Notes: generated by a model from the letters alone, not told the origin. DNA of 11,010 nucleotides from Methanobacteriota archaeon (GCA_018900975.1 JAHIFK010000231.1:1-11010), one strand, 5' to 3'; positions 1-7,414 are shown, numbered from the stretch's first letter. Program-made: numbers and translations.

Positions 1-597
1 AACTGCGATAATGAACTTCGCATCGTGCTCAAGGAACTGTACGGTCTCCACATTGTAGGGTATCTGGTACCCTGCCTCGCCCACCTCATCCTGGCAGTGC
101 ATGGTGCGCTCGCCCCTCTTTGTGACCTCCTTTATCTTGATGGGTCCGAACATCGTGGCTCCGTTCTCCTCAGGGCGCACATGGAAATCCTCACGCTGCA
201 AGCCTGTGATTATCTCAAGGTCCTCTATCAGCCGGTCGCTCTCTGTCTGCTCATGGAACTTCGCTATATCCCAGTTCTCGCTGATGTAGTACAGTTCTCT
301 CAGCGTTGAACTCTTATCATGATCAAGATGCCCTTTTATCAAGAGGTCGACAACATATGAGGTCTTGAGGATCTGCCTTGCACCCTTAACGGTCTTGGCG
401 CTGCGCATGCTCTCGCTGTCCCCATATACCCACACATCAGATACTTCATTTAATTCGATATTCTTCTTTGTTCGGGTGGGCAGCACGATATGAGGGATAT
501 TCTCGCTCTCGAACTGCTCGTAGAAATCCTGTATCAGTTTCTTAAGCGTTGTCTTTGCCTGTGAATCGTGAAGTTCCTTGTTGCTTTTGTAAGTCAT
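1..597 (-). CDS. top6A: DNA topoisomerase VI subunit A, N-terminal part (cut by window edge)
   Basis: This is the DNA-cleaving subunit of the type IIB topoisomerase, a Spo11 relative that makes and reseals double-strand breaks to relax and decatenate DNA in an A2B2 complex with Top6B. The window holds the first 199 codons. The catalytic winged-helix (CAP-like) motif is visible as LRELYY at residues 99-104. Tyr103 is the expected nucleophile by analogy with the Methanocaldococcus enzyme. The frame ends in [12 protein letters not shown], just before the conserved Toprim glutamate, so the Mg-binding Toprim domain lies outside the window. The ATG at 597 overlaps the TGA stop of top6B in a 4-base ATGA, the usual sign of translational coupling. 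It is the last visible gene of the RAM-top6B-top6A operon. Nothing looks damaged in the visible part. Confidence 0.95.
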   Translation of the reverse strand, partial: MTYKSNKELHDSQAKTTLKKLIQDFYEQFESENIPHIVLPTRTKKNIELNEVSDVWVYGDSESMRSAKTVKGARQILKTSYVVDLLIKGHLDHDKSSTLRELYYISENWDIAKFHEQTESDRLIEDLEIITGLQREDFHVRPEENGATMFGPIKIKEVTKRGERTMHCQDEVGEAGYQIPYNVETVQFLEHDAKFIIAV

Positions 598-2444
598 ACG
601 TTCACCACCTTTGCGCCTGTGATAAGTTCCTCAGCTATCCCCTCAGCCACAAGCTGCGGGAGTTTTGACGCTTCCTCTGAATTGATATCCAGCCTGTAAA
701 TAATAGCCTTCTCTTCCTGCGGCTTAAGAGATATCTTCCATAGATGATCGGTCTGCTTACCAAGAGGTATCTTTTTGGGCTCAGGGCTTGGATCTTTAAT
801 GGCATAAGACAGTGTCTCATGAAGTGAAAAGTGCCGCACAGCATCGCTGTGGTTCTTAAGCCGTATCTCAACCTCGCATCCCTTGCCATTTTGTGAGACC
901 AGTCTCTTGATGAACACGTTGCCCATTATCTTTGCCACGACAGGTCCAATATCAGGAGTTGGACGGTCAAGTATCTCTCCGACCTTCCTGGCGATAAGAG
1001 GAAGTAACTTCTGGATGATCTCTTCCTTTTCCCGTCTCAGTTCGAGCTTATCCTGCCTTGACAGGTAAAGTTTGAGCCGCCGTCCCACCTCTTTCAGCGC
1101 AAGGTCGATCTCCTGGGCTATCTCAGGCACGTCTGCGATCGCCTCTTTTGACTCCGAAGTGAAAGGAATGTGCGTGGAAGCCACATGCACAAGTATTATC
1201 GCAGGACCAACAGGAATCGAATTCCCTGGCTGGTCGAGGGAATATGCCTTCCATTTAATACCCTCGACTGAATGGGTTACAGCGCACGCTCCCTGCTGGT
1301 AAAGAAGCGGAACCCGGTTGGCAAAACGAAGTATCTCTACCTTCCCATCCTTTGGCAGGTTTCCCCCGTACGCTATACCAGCCTCTACCTGGAACGGATG
1401 CCCGTTGTGTACTGCGGCAGGGCGCGTCGTGGTCTCGATAAAATCAATGGTATGCTCTTTCTCAAGCCCCTTGCGGATGAGTTCCTCGGTTATTGGTGAA
1501 AGGCAGTCTGTTTGTGGGGCTAAGATCTTTACTTTAGTGAAAGCCTCATGCAGTCTTTTTGCCTCATCAAGCGTAACTTTCTTCGGGTCTTTTTCAGGAT
1601 CAAGACCGGATTTCTTGCAGACCTCAGATGCTGTCTGCGGCCCTATCCGTGAAAATGAATGCCGTAAAAAGAGCGCAAGTTTATCCTGTTCTGTGTACCG
1701 CAGCATCTTCATGAGTGTCCCGAGTTCAATGCCGTGCGGATGAGGAAGTATCTCAGCAGCCTGAACCGGTACTTTGTCAGTAACCCGCTCAAAAACTATC
1801 TGGTTGTTGTCAGGTTCGATGAGAGTGATACGGGCATGGGGGTTCACTATCGCGGTATCCTTCAGGTATTCATACACTGACTGGCGCCTGCCCTTAACAT
1901 ACATTGCAGCCATCTCAAGTTCGATGCGAGTTCCACGCATCCTGTCCCATTCTATTATCTTATCTGCTATGATCTCAGGCTCGTTGGTCTGCGTGTTTAT
2001 AAGAAGTTCAAAATAATGTGCAGGCGCCTTCTTATCGATCTTGGACACTATCTTCACGGGTCGACCGGATGTAAGCTGAGAATACAGTACCGCAGCCGAG
2101 ATTCCAATACCCTGCTGCCCCCTGCTCTGTTTAACTGAATGGAAGCGCGAGCCGTAAAGCAATTTTGCAAAAACCCTGGGTATCTGCTCTTTAACAATGC
2201 CAGGCCCGTTATCTTCAACAATAAGAGTAACGTTATCTTTTGATTTGCTTTCTATCTTGAGGAAAATATCTGGAAGTATCCCTGATTCTTCGCACGCGTC
2301 CAGTGCATTATCCACCGCTTCTTTTACGGAAGTTAAGAGACACCTCGGGCTTGAATCAAACCCCAGTATCTGCCTGTTCTTCTCAAAAAATTCTGCGATG
2401 CTAATGGCTTTTTGCTTTTTCGCAAGCTCTTCGGCAATGACCAT
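594..2444 (-). CDS. top6B: DNA topoisomerase VI subunit B (ATPase)
   Basis: This is the ATP-binding GHKL subunit of topoisomerase VI; ATP-driven dimerisation gates strand passage through Top6A. The 616 residues show the Bergerat fold in order: N box EAVDNALDA (42-50), G1 box DNGPG (78-82), G2 box RGQQGIG (108-114) and G3 GTRI (171-174). An H2TH region lies at about 225-305. The transducer domain carries the switch lysine in SESKEAIAD (Lys433). Residues from about 525 to the end form a C-terminal extension consistent with the Ig-like domain of the Methanosarcina enzyme, which the roughly 530-residue Sulfolobus form lacks. The ATG at 2444 follows the RAM-domain gene by 12 bases, with GAGG just upstream as ribosome binding site. 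Its stop overlaps the top6A start. The motifs are intact and function is near certain. Confidence 0.97.
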   Translation of the reverse strand: MVIAEELAKKQKAISIAEFFEKNRQILGFDSSPRCLLTSVKEAVDNALDACEESGILPDIFLKIESKSKDNVTLIVEDNGPGIVKEQIPRVFAKLLYGSRFHSVKQSRGQQGIGISAAVLYSQLTSGRPVKIVSKIDKKAPAHYFELLINTQTNEPEIIADKIIEWDRMRGTRIELEMAAMYVKGRRQSVYEYLKDTAIVNPHARITLIEPDNNQIVFERVTDKVPVQAAEILPHPHGIELGTLMKMLRYTEQDKLALFLRHSFSRIGPQTASEVCKKSGLDPEKDPKKVTLDEAKRLHEAFTKVKILAPQTDCLSPITEELIRKGLEKEHTIDFIETTTRPAAVHNGHPFQVEAGIAYGGNLPKDGKVEILRFANRVPLLYQQGACAVTHSVEGIKWKAYSLDQPGNSIPVGPAIILVHVASTHIPFTSESKEAIADVPEIAQEIDLALKEVGRRLKLYLSRQDKLELRREKEEIIQKLLPLIARKVGEILDRPTPDIGPVVAKIMGNVFIKRLVSQNGKGCEVEIRLKNHSDAVRHFSLHETLSYAIKDPSPEPKKIPLGKQTDHLWKISLKPQEEKAIIYRLDINSEEASKLPQLVAEGIAEELITGAKVVNV

Positions 2445-2456
2445 TAAGGCATCCTC

Positions 2457-2687
2457 TTACAGTTCTGCACCTACGATCGTCTGAGTTGAAGTTACGTTCT
2501 CGTTTTCCCTTATTGTATCCACGAGCTTGTTAAGGGCGCTCAATCCATCCACGTTGCTTATTACCACGAAATCGAATTCTCCGAAAACATGGTATATGTC
2601 TTTTATCCCTTTTATCTTAAGAAGTCCATTATATGCCACTTTTTCCTGTCCGGGCACAACATTTACAAGTGTTACACCTATTACCAA
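2457..2687 (-). CDS. Stand-alone Lrp/AsnC ligand-binding (RAM) domain protein
   Basis: A 76-residue protein that is only the C-terminal RAM (regulation of amino-acid metabolism) domain of Lrp/AsnC regulators, without a DNA-binding HTH. The pattern is a ferredoxin-like beta-alpha-beta-beta-alpha-beta fold: strand VIGVTLVNVV, helix EKVAYNGLLKI, the family signature YHVFGEFDFVVI (about 32-43), helix LSALNKLVDTI and the final strand TSTQTIVGAEL. Such proteins usually form dimers or higher oligomers and bind small effectors, often amino acids; the effector here is unknown. The start is TTG at 2687, chosen because GGTGA lies 7 bases upstream and no ATG or GTG is available. It is the first gene of the operon with top6B and top6A, 12 bases ahead of top6B. 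A regulatory or partner role is inference. Confidence 0.85.
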   Translation of the reverse strand: MVIGVTLVNVVPGQEKVAYNGLLKIKGIKDIYHVFGEFDFVVISNVDGLSALNKLVDTIRENENVTSTQTIVGAEL

Positions 2688-2777
2688 TGTATATTCACCG
2701 TCCTTTAGTTTTTTCCTTAATATTATTGAGTTAAGATAATCTTTAAGACTAAAAAAGCTTTGTAATAGCTAACGATC

Positions 2778-3818
2778 ATGAATTTAAATTACATAGAACC
2801 GATCTATCTTGCGAGATATCTTGAAGTGATGAGGGACAGGCTCCCTTCACAGTTCCTTATCTCAAGATCAGTGAAAGTTGATTTCAATAAAGATCCTTCA
2901 CTTCCTGAACTATGGGGACTGCACGATGATGCGATGAAGTCCTTACGTGAGAGGATTGAACGTGTAAGCTCTATGCATGACCTTTCTCCCCCGGCTGCAT
3001 CCTCGCTCCTTGACCTTAAGGTCACGATCGCAAATATGATGCTTGAGAACTGCAATTTCTGCGAGAGGCGCTGCGGGGCAGACCGCAAACATAAAAAGAC
3101 AGGTTACTGCAAGATCGATGCAGTCTCGCGGTATTCTGCAGAGTTCCTGCATCAGGGAGAAGAGCCTGAACTTGTACCGTCTCATACGATATTCTTCACA
3201 GGCTGCAACTTTAGATGTGTCTATTGCCAGAACTGGGATATCTCCCAGTCACCCCGTAGTGGCACTCCCATTCTGTCGCAGGAGCTTGCAAGGATTATCA
3301 CACTGCGCCGCGAATACGGTTCCAGGAATGTGAATTTTGTCACGCCAACGCCCCATACACATACCATCCTTAAGATACTGAATGCCCTTAAGGTAAATGT
3401 GCCAGTTGTCTGGAACACCAATATGTACTATTCAAAGGAGGTCGCAGAACTGCTTGAAGGCGTGGTGGATGTATATCTTGGCGATATGAGATATGGGAAT
3501 GATGATTGCGCAAAAAAATATTCGGACGTACCTGACTACTGGAATGTTGTAATGCGAAATTTCATGACCGCTTACACCGGCGGTGAGATCCTGCTGCGTC
3601 AGCTTGTTCTTCCAGGTCATCTTGATTGCTGTACAGCGCCTATCGTTAAGTGGGTAAAAGAAAACATCCCGAACGTCAGGTTCAACCTGATGTTCCAGTA
3701 CCGTCCGACATACAGGGCTTATGAGCATCCCGAAATTAACCGCAGCCTTATGCCGGTGGAGGTCCAGAAGGCGCTTGACATTGTGAGAGAGGCCGGGCTT
3801 GAAGATGTGTTGATATAA
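2778..3818 (+). CDS. Radical SAM protein, PflX/COG1313-like (pyruvate formate-lyase activase-like)
   Basis: A 346-residue radical SAM enzyme. The SAM-binding [4Fe-4S] motif CNFRCVYC is at residues 143-150 (Cys143, Cys147, Cys150). A second cysteine set precedes it: Cys92, Cys95, Cys99 and Cys111 in CNFCERRCG...GYC, typical of the COG1313 PflX group and able to bind another metal centre. The conserved core continues with TIFFTGCNFRC, QNWDIS, FVTPTPHTHTI, VPVVWNTN, VDVYLGDMRYG, KYSDVPDYW and LLRQLVLPGH. The N-terminal 90 residues are helical and lack motifs I can name. Family members are predicted to install glycyl radicals or act in maturation; substrates are mostly unknown, and no glycyl-radical enzyme is seen nearby. 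The gene diverges from the RAM-top6 operon and is convergent with the next gene, 10 bases away. The ATG at 2778 has no clear Shine-Dalgarno sequence, so a leaderless or short-leader transcript is possible. Confidence 0.88.
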   Translation: MNLNYIEPIYLARYLEVMRDRLPSQFLISRSVKVDFNKDPSLPELWGLHDDAMKSLRERIERVSSMHDLSPPAASSLLDLKVTIANMMLENCNFCERRCGADRKHKKTGYCKIDAVSRYSAEFLHQGEEPELVPSHTIFFTGCNFRCVYCQNWDISQSPRSGTPILSQELARIITLRREYGSRNVNFVTPTPHTHTILKILNALKVNVPVVWNTNMYYSKEVAELLEGVVDVYLGDMRYGNDDCAKKYSDVPDYWNVVMRNFMTAYTGGEILLRQLVLPGHLDCCTAPIVKWVKENIPNVRFNLMFQYRPTYRAYEHPEINRSLMPVEVQKALDIVREAGLEDVLI

Positions 3819-3828
3819 TGGAATGATA

Positions 3829-4200
3829 TTATAACTTATTTTTTGCGAGATTATACAGTATCATGCTTAGAACAATGCAAATGGAAAGAGCATAAAACCA
3901 TGAATCAGTCCCCAGTACAGTGAAGCCTTTCTCAGATATGTATATCAATCCGCCGATGGTTGCTGTTAATATGAACGAAACTATCGCTGATACTATCGCC
4001 CCCCCCATAAGCGACCAGGGATATATGGCGCCTCTCTCCTTTTCAAAGTAAACTGAAAATACCACGAACCCGATCGCGAATATGAAAAATATATAATGCA
4101 GCGGGACAGGATATGGGTGGATCTCAAGTATGTATGTGATGCCGTAGGCTACAGAAACCATTACAGTAGCCATTCCGACCACTATTCCTAGCACTTTCAC
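3829..4200 (-). CDS. Four-helix membrane protein of unknown function (start uncertain)
   Basis: I do not recognise this 123-residue protein. It has four hydrophobic segments, at about 3-24, 33-51, 64-88 and 101-118, separated by short polar loops (FEKERG after helix 2, SEKGF before helix 4), and a basic tail LAKNKL, so it should sit in the cell membrane. The first possible start is GTG at 4200, which has no Shine-Dalgarno sequence. The frame stays open upstream as KRDTIELKSNDF, which reads like protein. A GAGG lies 6 bases before an in-frame ATC at 4224, exactly where an ATG would be expected. The true N-terminus may therefore be eight residues longer with a lost or unusual start codon. AT-rich boxes at about 4247-4260 could be its promoter. 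It is convergent with the radical SAM gene. Confidence 0.6.
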   Translation of the reverse strand: MKVLGIVVGMATVMVSVAYGITYILEIHPYPVPLHYIFFIFAIGFVVFSVYFEKERGAIYPWSLMGGAIVSAIVSFILTATIGGLIYISEKGFTVLGTDSWFYALSICIVLSMILYNLAKNKL

Positions 4201-4311
4201 AAAATCGTTTGATTTAAGCTCGATAGTATCCCTCTTTAATAAAACTATAATTTAAACTATTTAACCGTTTTGAAGTTCAGGAAAATTTATCTTAAATTAT
4301 TTAAACATACC

Positions 4312-4437
4312 TTACTGGATTTCAACAACCTTTGTCGAACATGGGCAGGTCCCCTTCTTTCTGTGCTTCCTGTGTTCACAGTCATGTTCCTGAGTCTTGT
4401 AAGAGTGGTTCCCTGGGCAATTTGAGCACTGGCACAT
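4312..4437 (-). CDS. Cys/His-rich 41-residue miniprotein, probably metal-binding
   Basis: A short gene of 41 codons with a strong start: ATG at 4437 preceded by AAGGTGA with 6 bases of spacing. The product starts MCQCSNC and contains six cysteines (2, 4, 7, 20, 31, 33) and four histidines (11, 18, 22, 25), in the motifs CQCSNC, HDCEHRKH and CPC, with a basic middle HRKHRKKG. The spacing suggests that it folds around one or two zinc ions or an iron-sulfur cluster; the basic stretch could contact nucleic acid. Both are inference. It lies 13 bases behind the RecA/KaiC-like gene, with its ribosome binding site directly after that gene's TAG, so the two are probably cotranscribed. I cannot name a family. 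Confidence 0.7.
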   Translation of the reverse strand: MCQCSNCPGNHSYKTQEHDCEHRKHRKKGTCPCSTKVVEIQ

Positions 4438-4450
4438 ATATATTCACCTT

Positions 4451-4915
4451 CTATGCATAGTTTAAATCGAGAATTGCAGGATCGTGAACAGAGAGCAAAT
4501 TTCTGGCTGCCATACCTGTGGATATTACATAATTAAAAAGTTCTTCCTGGATTGTAGTAAGGGTCTGTCTGGAATACGGCCAGGCAGTGAAATTATAAAC
4601 TATGTCATGACCGTAAAGCTTTGCCACACTATTCCATACCCTGACAGCTTCAACAGTCACTTCTTCACCACAAAGGTCCATTATGGTGGATAACGAATCA
4701 AAAAAGATAAGACTTGATGGAACTTCTTTCAATATTTTTATTATTATCTCGCTGAATTCATTAATGTTGTCGGGATTCAAAACAACATATTTTTCTTTTG
4801 AAGGGGACATGATGAGGGAATTATACGCATCGACAAAAATGAACCTTTTATAATAAGGGACAATATTCAGCCCCAATTCCCAGACTCTTTCCTCCGGCTT
4901 CGTCGGGGAGTTCAA
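4451..4915 (-). CDS. RecA/KaiC-like protein without Walker A; N-terminally shortened
   Basis: The 154-residue frame resembles the second half of archaeal RecA/KaiC-fold proteins of the degenerate, ATPase-like type. Strand FIFVDAYNSL (about 25-34) is followed by helix NEFSEIIIKILKEV and a Walker-B-like strand SLIFFDSLSTIM (68-79, Asp73). Then come VRVWNSVAKLYGHDIVYNFTAW and an IQEEL helix. No Walker A is present. The frame opens with GYLNSPTKPEERVWELG, matching the middle of such domains (strand then NKP...), and a TGA lies just upstream. About 40-50 N-terminal residues therefore seem missing. The only start is TTG at 4915 without a good Shine-Dalgarno sequence. An ATG at 4931 lies in another frame that closes after 27 codons. 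It may be a 5'-truncated remnant or a genuinely short protein. It pairs with the Cys/His miniprotein downstream. Confidence 0.5.
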   Translation of the reverse strand: MNSPTKPEERVWELGLNIVPYYKRFIFVDAYNSLIMSPSKEKYVVLNPDNINEFSEIIIKILKEVPSSLIFFDSLSTIMDLCGEEVTVEAVRVWNSVAKLYGHDIVYNFTAWPYSRQTLTTIQEELFNYVISTGMAARNLLSVHDPAILDLNYA

Positions 4916-4968
4916 GTATCCTATTGTTCATGATATTTATATCCGTTTTAGAAACTTAGGGAGAGATA

Positions 4969-4986
4969 TGCCGGTATTATCCGGCA
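4969..4986. repeat. Perfect 6-bp inverted repeat in the 4916-5131 spacer
   Basis: TGCCGG and CCGGCA flank the 6-base spacer TATTAT. It stands out in a very AT-rich 216-base spacer that otherwise holds only T-runs (about 5031-5056, 5090-5118) and no convincing gene. The repeat lies about 30 bases upstream of a TATAAATA box (4933-4940) for the RecA-like gene, so it could be an operator. No T-run follows on either strand, which argues against a terminator. Confidence 0.35.
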
Positions 4987-5131
4987 CATTCAGATACGAT
5001 AAAGGCTCCTGCAAATAAATATACGTCGACATTTTTTTTAGTTTTTTCAGTTTTTAAATTAGTGCTGTTGATCTTTAGGGCTATTATGGTTTTTAATTGT
5101 TTATAAAACAGTTTTTTTGAATTTGACTGGA

Positions 5132-5566
5132 TCATATTGCTGTTTTTCCGGAAATATACTGAATCGCTTCGGCTACGCCTGCACCATGTTCACCTTTGGT
5201 GACCATGTTCGCCGCCTTCTTCACGTCAGGATGCGCATTCCCTACAGCCACGCCAAAACCTGATGCCTTAAGCAGCTCAAGTGGGAAATGCCTGTTGAGG
5301 TGGTCGAATGCTTCCTCGCACATTTTCATGTGAGATGTGTCAGATTCAACTGTCCCGCATTCCACCACGCCGCCATTTTCGGCAACGATGAGACCTCCTG
5401 TCCCCACAAGTTTCGATGCTGCCCTTGCAAAGCAGAGTACATTCCCTGTAGCTATGACGACGGGTACCTTCACGCTTCGTAAAGCCTCAACCGCCCTGCA
5501 GTCAATGCTCCTGTCACTGTAGGTAATGGTCCCATCAATATCAACTACGATAGCCTTGAATTCCAC
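5132..5566 (-). pseudogene. Archaeal phosphoglycolate phosphatase-like HAD protein with internal in-frame deletion
   Basis: The 144 residues match the two ends of the archaeal phosphoglycolate phosphatase family (Thermoplasma TA0175 type, about 225 residues), which hydrolyses 2-phosphoglycolate. HAD motif I is DIDGT (9-13, nucleophile Asp9), motif II is in VVIATGN (36-42), and AENGG follows at 62-66. After HFPLELL the sequence jumps at about residues 97-101 to ASGFGVAVGNAHPDVKKAANMVTKG, which in full-length relatives comes shortly after the catalytic GDxxND motif. The cap domain, the motif III lysine and the GDxxND motif IV are therefore absent, about 80 residues, with the frame kept. Activity is unlikely unless the protein has a new role. 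The start is GTG at 5566, 17 bases after radA, with a weak AGGA. An assembly collapse is the main alternative to a real deletion. Confidence 0.75.
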
Positions 5567-5583
5567 GTTTCCTAATATGTATT

Positions 5584-6561
5584 CTAATCCTTAAGTCCTT
5601 CCGTTGTGACAGAGAATATCGCCTCGCCTTCAGGAAGATTTGGTGAGTCCACGAGCCTGGCTATCCTTTTTTCTCCTTTGGATTTGCGCAGGTACAGCCT
5701 GAACGTGGCAGTATGTCCTACGATGTGACCGCCTATGGGTTTTGTAGGGTCTCCGAAGAACGCATCCGGTTTTGACATAACCTGGTTTGTCACAAGTATT
5801 GCGGCATTGTAAAGGGTTCCGAACTTCATCAGTTCATGCATGTGCTTGTTGAGCTTCTGCTGTCTGTCTGCCAGAGTGCCGCGACCTACGTACTCTGCCC
5901 TGAAATGAGCTGTGAGAGAATCGACTATTATCAAACGAACAGGTTTATCTGTGTCTTTTAACTTGTTTGCAAGGTCCATGGCTGTATCTACCAGCAATAT
6001 CTGATGATTTGAATTGTATGCTTTTGCCACATGGATGTTTTTCAGGAATTCTTCGGGATCGTATTCAATCCCGGTTTTCACAGAAAGACCCTTTACCATC
6101 TGGATTATTCTCTCTGGTCTGAAGGTGTTTTCAGTGTCGATTATTATCACCGAGCCGCCAAGACCCTTTTCCTCGACCGGAAGCTGCGCGTTCACAGCCA
6201 TCTGATGTGCCACCTGAGTCTTCCCTGAGCCAAACTCGCCGTAGAATTCTGTTATTGCCTGCGTCTCGACGCCGCCGCCCATCAGGTCGTCAAATGCTTT
6301 TGTTCCGAAACTGAGTTTTCCCACAAGCTTCCTGCGCTCGAGAACCAGGTCGCCGGTTTCAAAACCACCAACGTCCGCAGCCTGTCGGGCTGCGTTGATT
6401 ATTTTCTGCGCCGTGGATTCGCCTATCTCAGCAACGCTCGCAAGTTCTGAGGATGACGATACTGCTATGGCTTCTATCGAGCCAAAACCTGCTTCTTTTA
6501 ATTTCTCTGCTGTTGCCGGACCAACGCCCGGTAAATCTTCCAGACCCTTTCTTTCTACCAT
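5584..6561 (-). CDS. radA: DNA repair and recombination protein RadA (archaeal Rad51)
   Basis: This is the archaeal recombinase that forms ATP-dependent filaments on single-stranded DNA and performs strand exchange in homologous repair. At 325 residues it is the normal family length. The N-terminal helix-hairpin-helix domain reads [19 protein letters not shown] (about 7-25) with a second hairpin near 39-57. The linker GGFETGD (65-71) sits where the polymerisation phenylalanine is expected. Walker A is GEFGSGKT (108-115), the Rad51-type Walker B is LIIVDS (210-215), and the DNA-binding loops include [15 protein letters not shown] and [14 protein letters not shown]. The ATG at 6561 has GGAG 6 bases upstream. 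The phosphatase-like gene follows by 17 bases and is probably cotranscribed. The sequence looks fully functional. Confidence 0.97.
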   Translation of the reverse strand: MVERKGLEDLPGVGPATAEKLKEAGFGSIEAIAVSSSSELASVAEIGESTAQKIINAARQAADVGGFETGDLVLERRKLVGKLSFGTKAFDDLMGGGVETQAITEFYGEFGSGKTQVAHQMAVNAQLPVEEKGLGGSVIIIDTENTFRPERIIQMVKGLSVKTGIEYDPEEFLKNIHVAKAYNSNHQILLVDTAMDLANKLKDTDKPVRLIIVDSLTAHFRAEYVGRGTLADRQQKLNKHMHELMKFGTLYNAAILVTNQVMSKPDAFFGDPTKPIGGHIVGHTATFRLYLRKSKGEKRIARLVDSPNLPEGEAIFSVTTEGLKD

Positions 6562-6572
6562 ATTTTTCTCCA

Positions 6573-6599
6573 GTGCACATTTTATTGATCGCGGTGCAC
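6573..6599. promoter_or_regulatory. Paired GTGCACA sites in the radA leader/promoter
   Basis: GTGCACA occurs at 6573-6579 and 6594-6600, with starts 21 bases apart (two helical turns). Each core, GTGCAC, is itself palindromic. They lie between a possible TATA element GGTTTAAACC (6628-6637) and the radA Shine-Dalgarno GGAG (about 6568-6571), at or just after the expected transcription start. Identical half-turn-phased palindromes so placed are typical of a dimeric regulator's operator; this role is inferred. Confidence 0.4.
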
Positions 6600-6686
6600 A
6601 GTTATCATCTCATCTTAGCGCTGGTATGGTTTAAACCTTATGAGAGCGGTGTGAAAGTAATATTTACACGAATATTTGAAAATCAA

Positions 6687-6715
6687 ACACCGCAAAGTAC
6701 GCCAAGAACGCAAAG
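6687..6715. repeat. CGCAAAG-type dispersed repeat
   Basis: A run of near-repeating 9-10 base units based on CGCAAAGAA: CACCGCAAAGTA, CGCCAAGAA, CGCAAAG. Motifs of this kind (CGCAAAG repeated with small variations) are known to me as a common intergenic element of uncertain origin in many bacteria and some archaea. Here it sits downstream of tbp and upstream of the radA promoter, and its GC content stands out from the AT-rich flanks. Confidence 0.5.
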
Positions 6716-6722
6716 TTTTCAT

Positions 6723-6730
6723 AAAAAAAA
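6723..6730 (-). terminator. Oligo-T terminator after tbp
   Basis: Eight consecutive Ts on the minus strand, about 60 bases past the tbp stop; shorter T-runs (T5) occur at about 6753-6785. Archaeal RNA polymerase terminates mainly at such U-tracts without a required hairpin. The placement between tbp and the radA promoter fits. Confidence 0.5.
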
Positions 6731-6789
6731 GTAATTAATATTAGATTATTAAATATAAATTGTGGGGAAAAATCAGATAAAAACCAGGG

Positions 6790-7356
6790 CTACATCAGCC
6801 CAAGTCCATCCAGTTCCTCAACTATCTTTTCAACCGCGGCCTCGGCATCCGCAGGCTTTTTCCCACCAGTCACAACAAGTTTCCCTGAACCGAAAAGCAG
6901 CATTACGACCTTCGGAACAGACAGCCTGTACACAAGACCAGGGAACTGCTCTGGCTCATACTCGATATTCTCAAGTCCAAGACCTATTGCGATAGCGTTC
7001 AGGTTCAACACGGTGTGAAGGTCAGCAGACGCCACGATGTTCTGTATCGTGATCTCAGGCTTCTTCGGGATATCGACACCCATGGCTTTGAGTTTATCAA
7101 AGACCTTGTTAAGTCCGCTGCTCACGTCATCGATGCTTTTTGCACCTGTGCATACTATCTTACCGCTTCCGAAAATGAGCGCTGCTGTTTTCGGGTTGGT
7201 TGTCCTGTAAACAACGCCGGGGAACCTTTCTTTATTATAGTCAGCTCCTTCAAGTACCCTTATGACCTCATTAAGATCAAGTTTCACTCCGATCCCTGTT
7301 GATGCCACAACATTTTCTATTTTTATAGACTTTACAGACTCTTCAGATTTTGTCAT
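6790..7356 (-). CDS. tbp: TATA-box-binding protein (TBP)
   Basis: This is the general archaeal transcription factor that binds and bends the TATA box and recruits TFB and RNA polymerase. The 188 residues form the usual saddle of two direct repeats. Repeat 1 has [17 protein letters not shown], and [12 protein letters not shown]. Repeat 2 has [19 protein letters not shown], and [12 protein letters not shown]. The FPGxVYR and FGSGK motifs carry the DNA-intercalating and minor-groove residues. The ending ELDGLGLM is short, without a long acidic tail. The ATG at 7356 is preceded by GGGTAACGATT. The gene stands alone on the minus strand and diverges from the rpl15e leader across about 60 bases. Its own promoter has a TATATAAAG box, so autoregulation is possible. 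Confidence 0.97.
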   Translation of the reverse strand: MTKSEESVKSIKIENVVASTGIGVKLDLNEVIRVLEGADYNKERFPGVVYRTTNPKTAALIFGSGKIVCTGAKSIDDVSSGLNKVFDKLKAMGVDIPKKPEITIQNIVASADLHTVLNLNAIAIGLGLENIEYEPEQFPGLVYRLSVPKVVMLLFGSGKLVVTGGKKPADAEAAVEKIVEELDGLGLM

Positions 7357-7362
7357 AATCGT

Positions 7363-7396
7363 TACCCTTTTTATAGGGTATTTAAAGCTTTATATA
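7363..7396. promoter_or_regulatory. Divergent tbp / rpl15e promoter region with inverted repeat
   Basis: On the minus strand a TATATAAAG box at about 7388-7396 lies about 35 bases before the tbp ATG, placing the start of RNA near 7366. TACCC (7363-7367) and GGGTA (7376-7380) form an inverted repeat whose spacer contains a second TATA-like element (TATAAAAA on the minus strand). The plus strand has TTTTTATA (7368-7375) and TTTAAA (7381-7386), candidates for the rpl15e transcript. Assignment of each box is by spacing only. Confidence 0.55.
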
Positions 7397-7414
7397 CCTT
7401 GGGGTGAGAAAAAC

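Noticed and set aside
1318..1743. Open frame of 141 codons on the plus strand
   Set aside because: It lies wholly inside top6B on the opposite strand, has no ribosome binding site, and its composition is that of a codon-position shadow of top6B.
4960..5040. Small ORF starting at ATG near 5033 on the minus strand (MSTYIYLQEP...)
   Set aside because: It has no ribosome binding site, shows no recognisable features, and crosses the inverted repeat at 4969-4986.
5132..5566. Frameshift as the cause of the short phosphatase
   Set aside because: Both halves read in the same frame across the junction, so a deletion, not a frameshift, explains the loss.
6687..6715. CRISPR-like short repeats
   Set aside because: The units are 9-10 bases, imperfect and contiguous, with no spacers and no cas genes.
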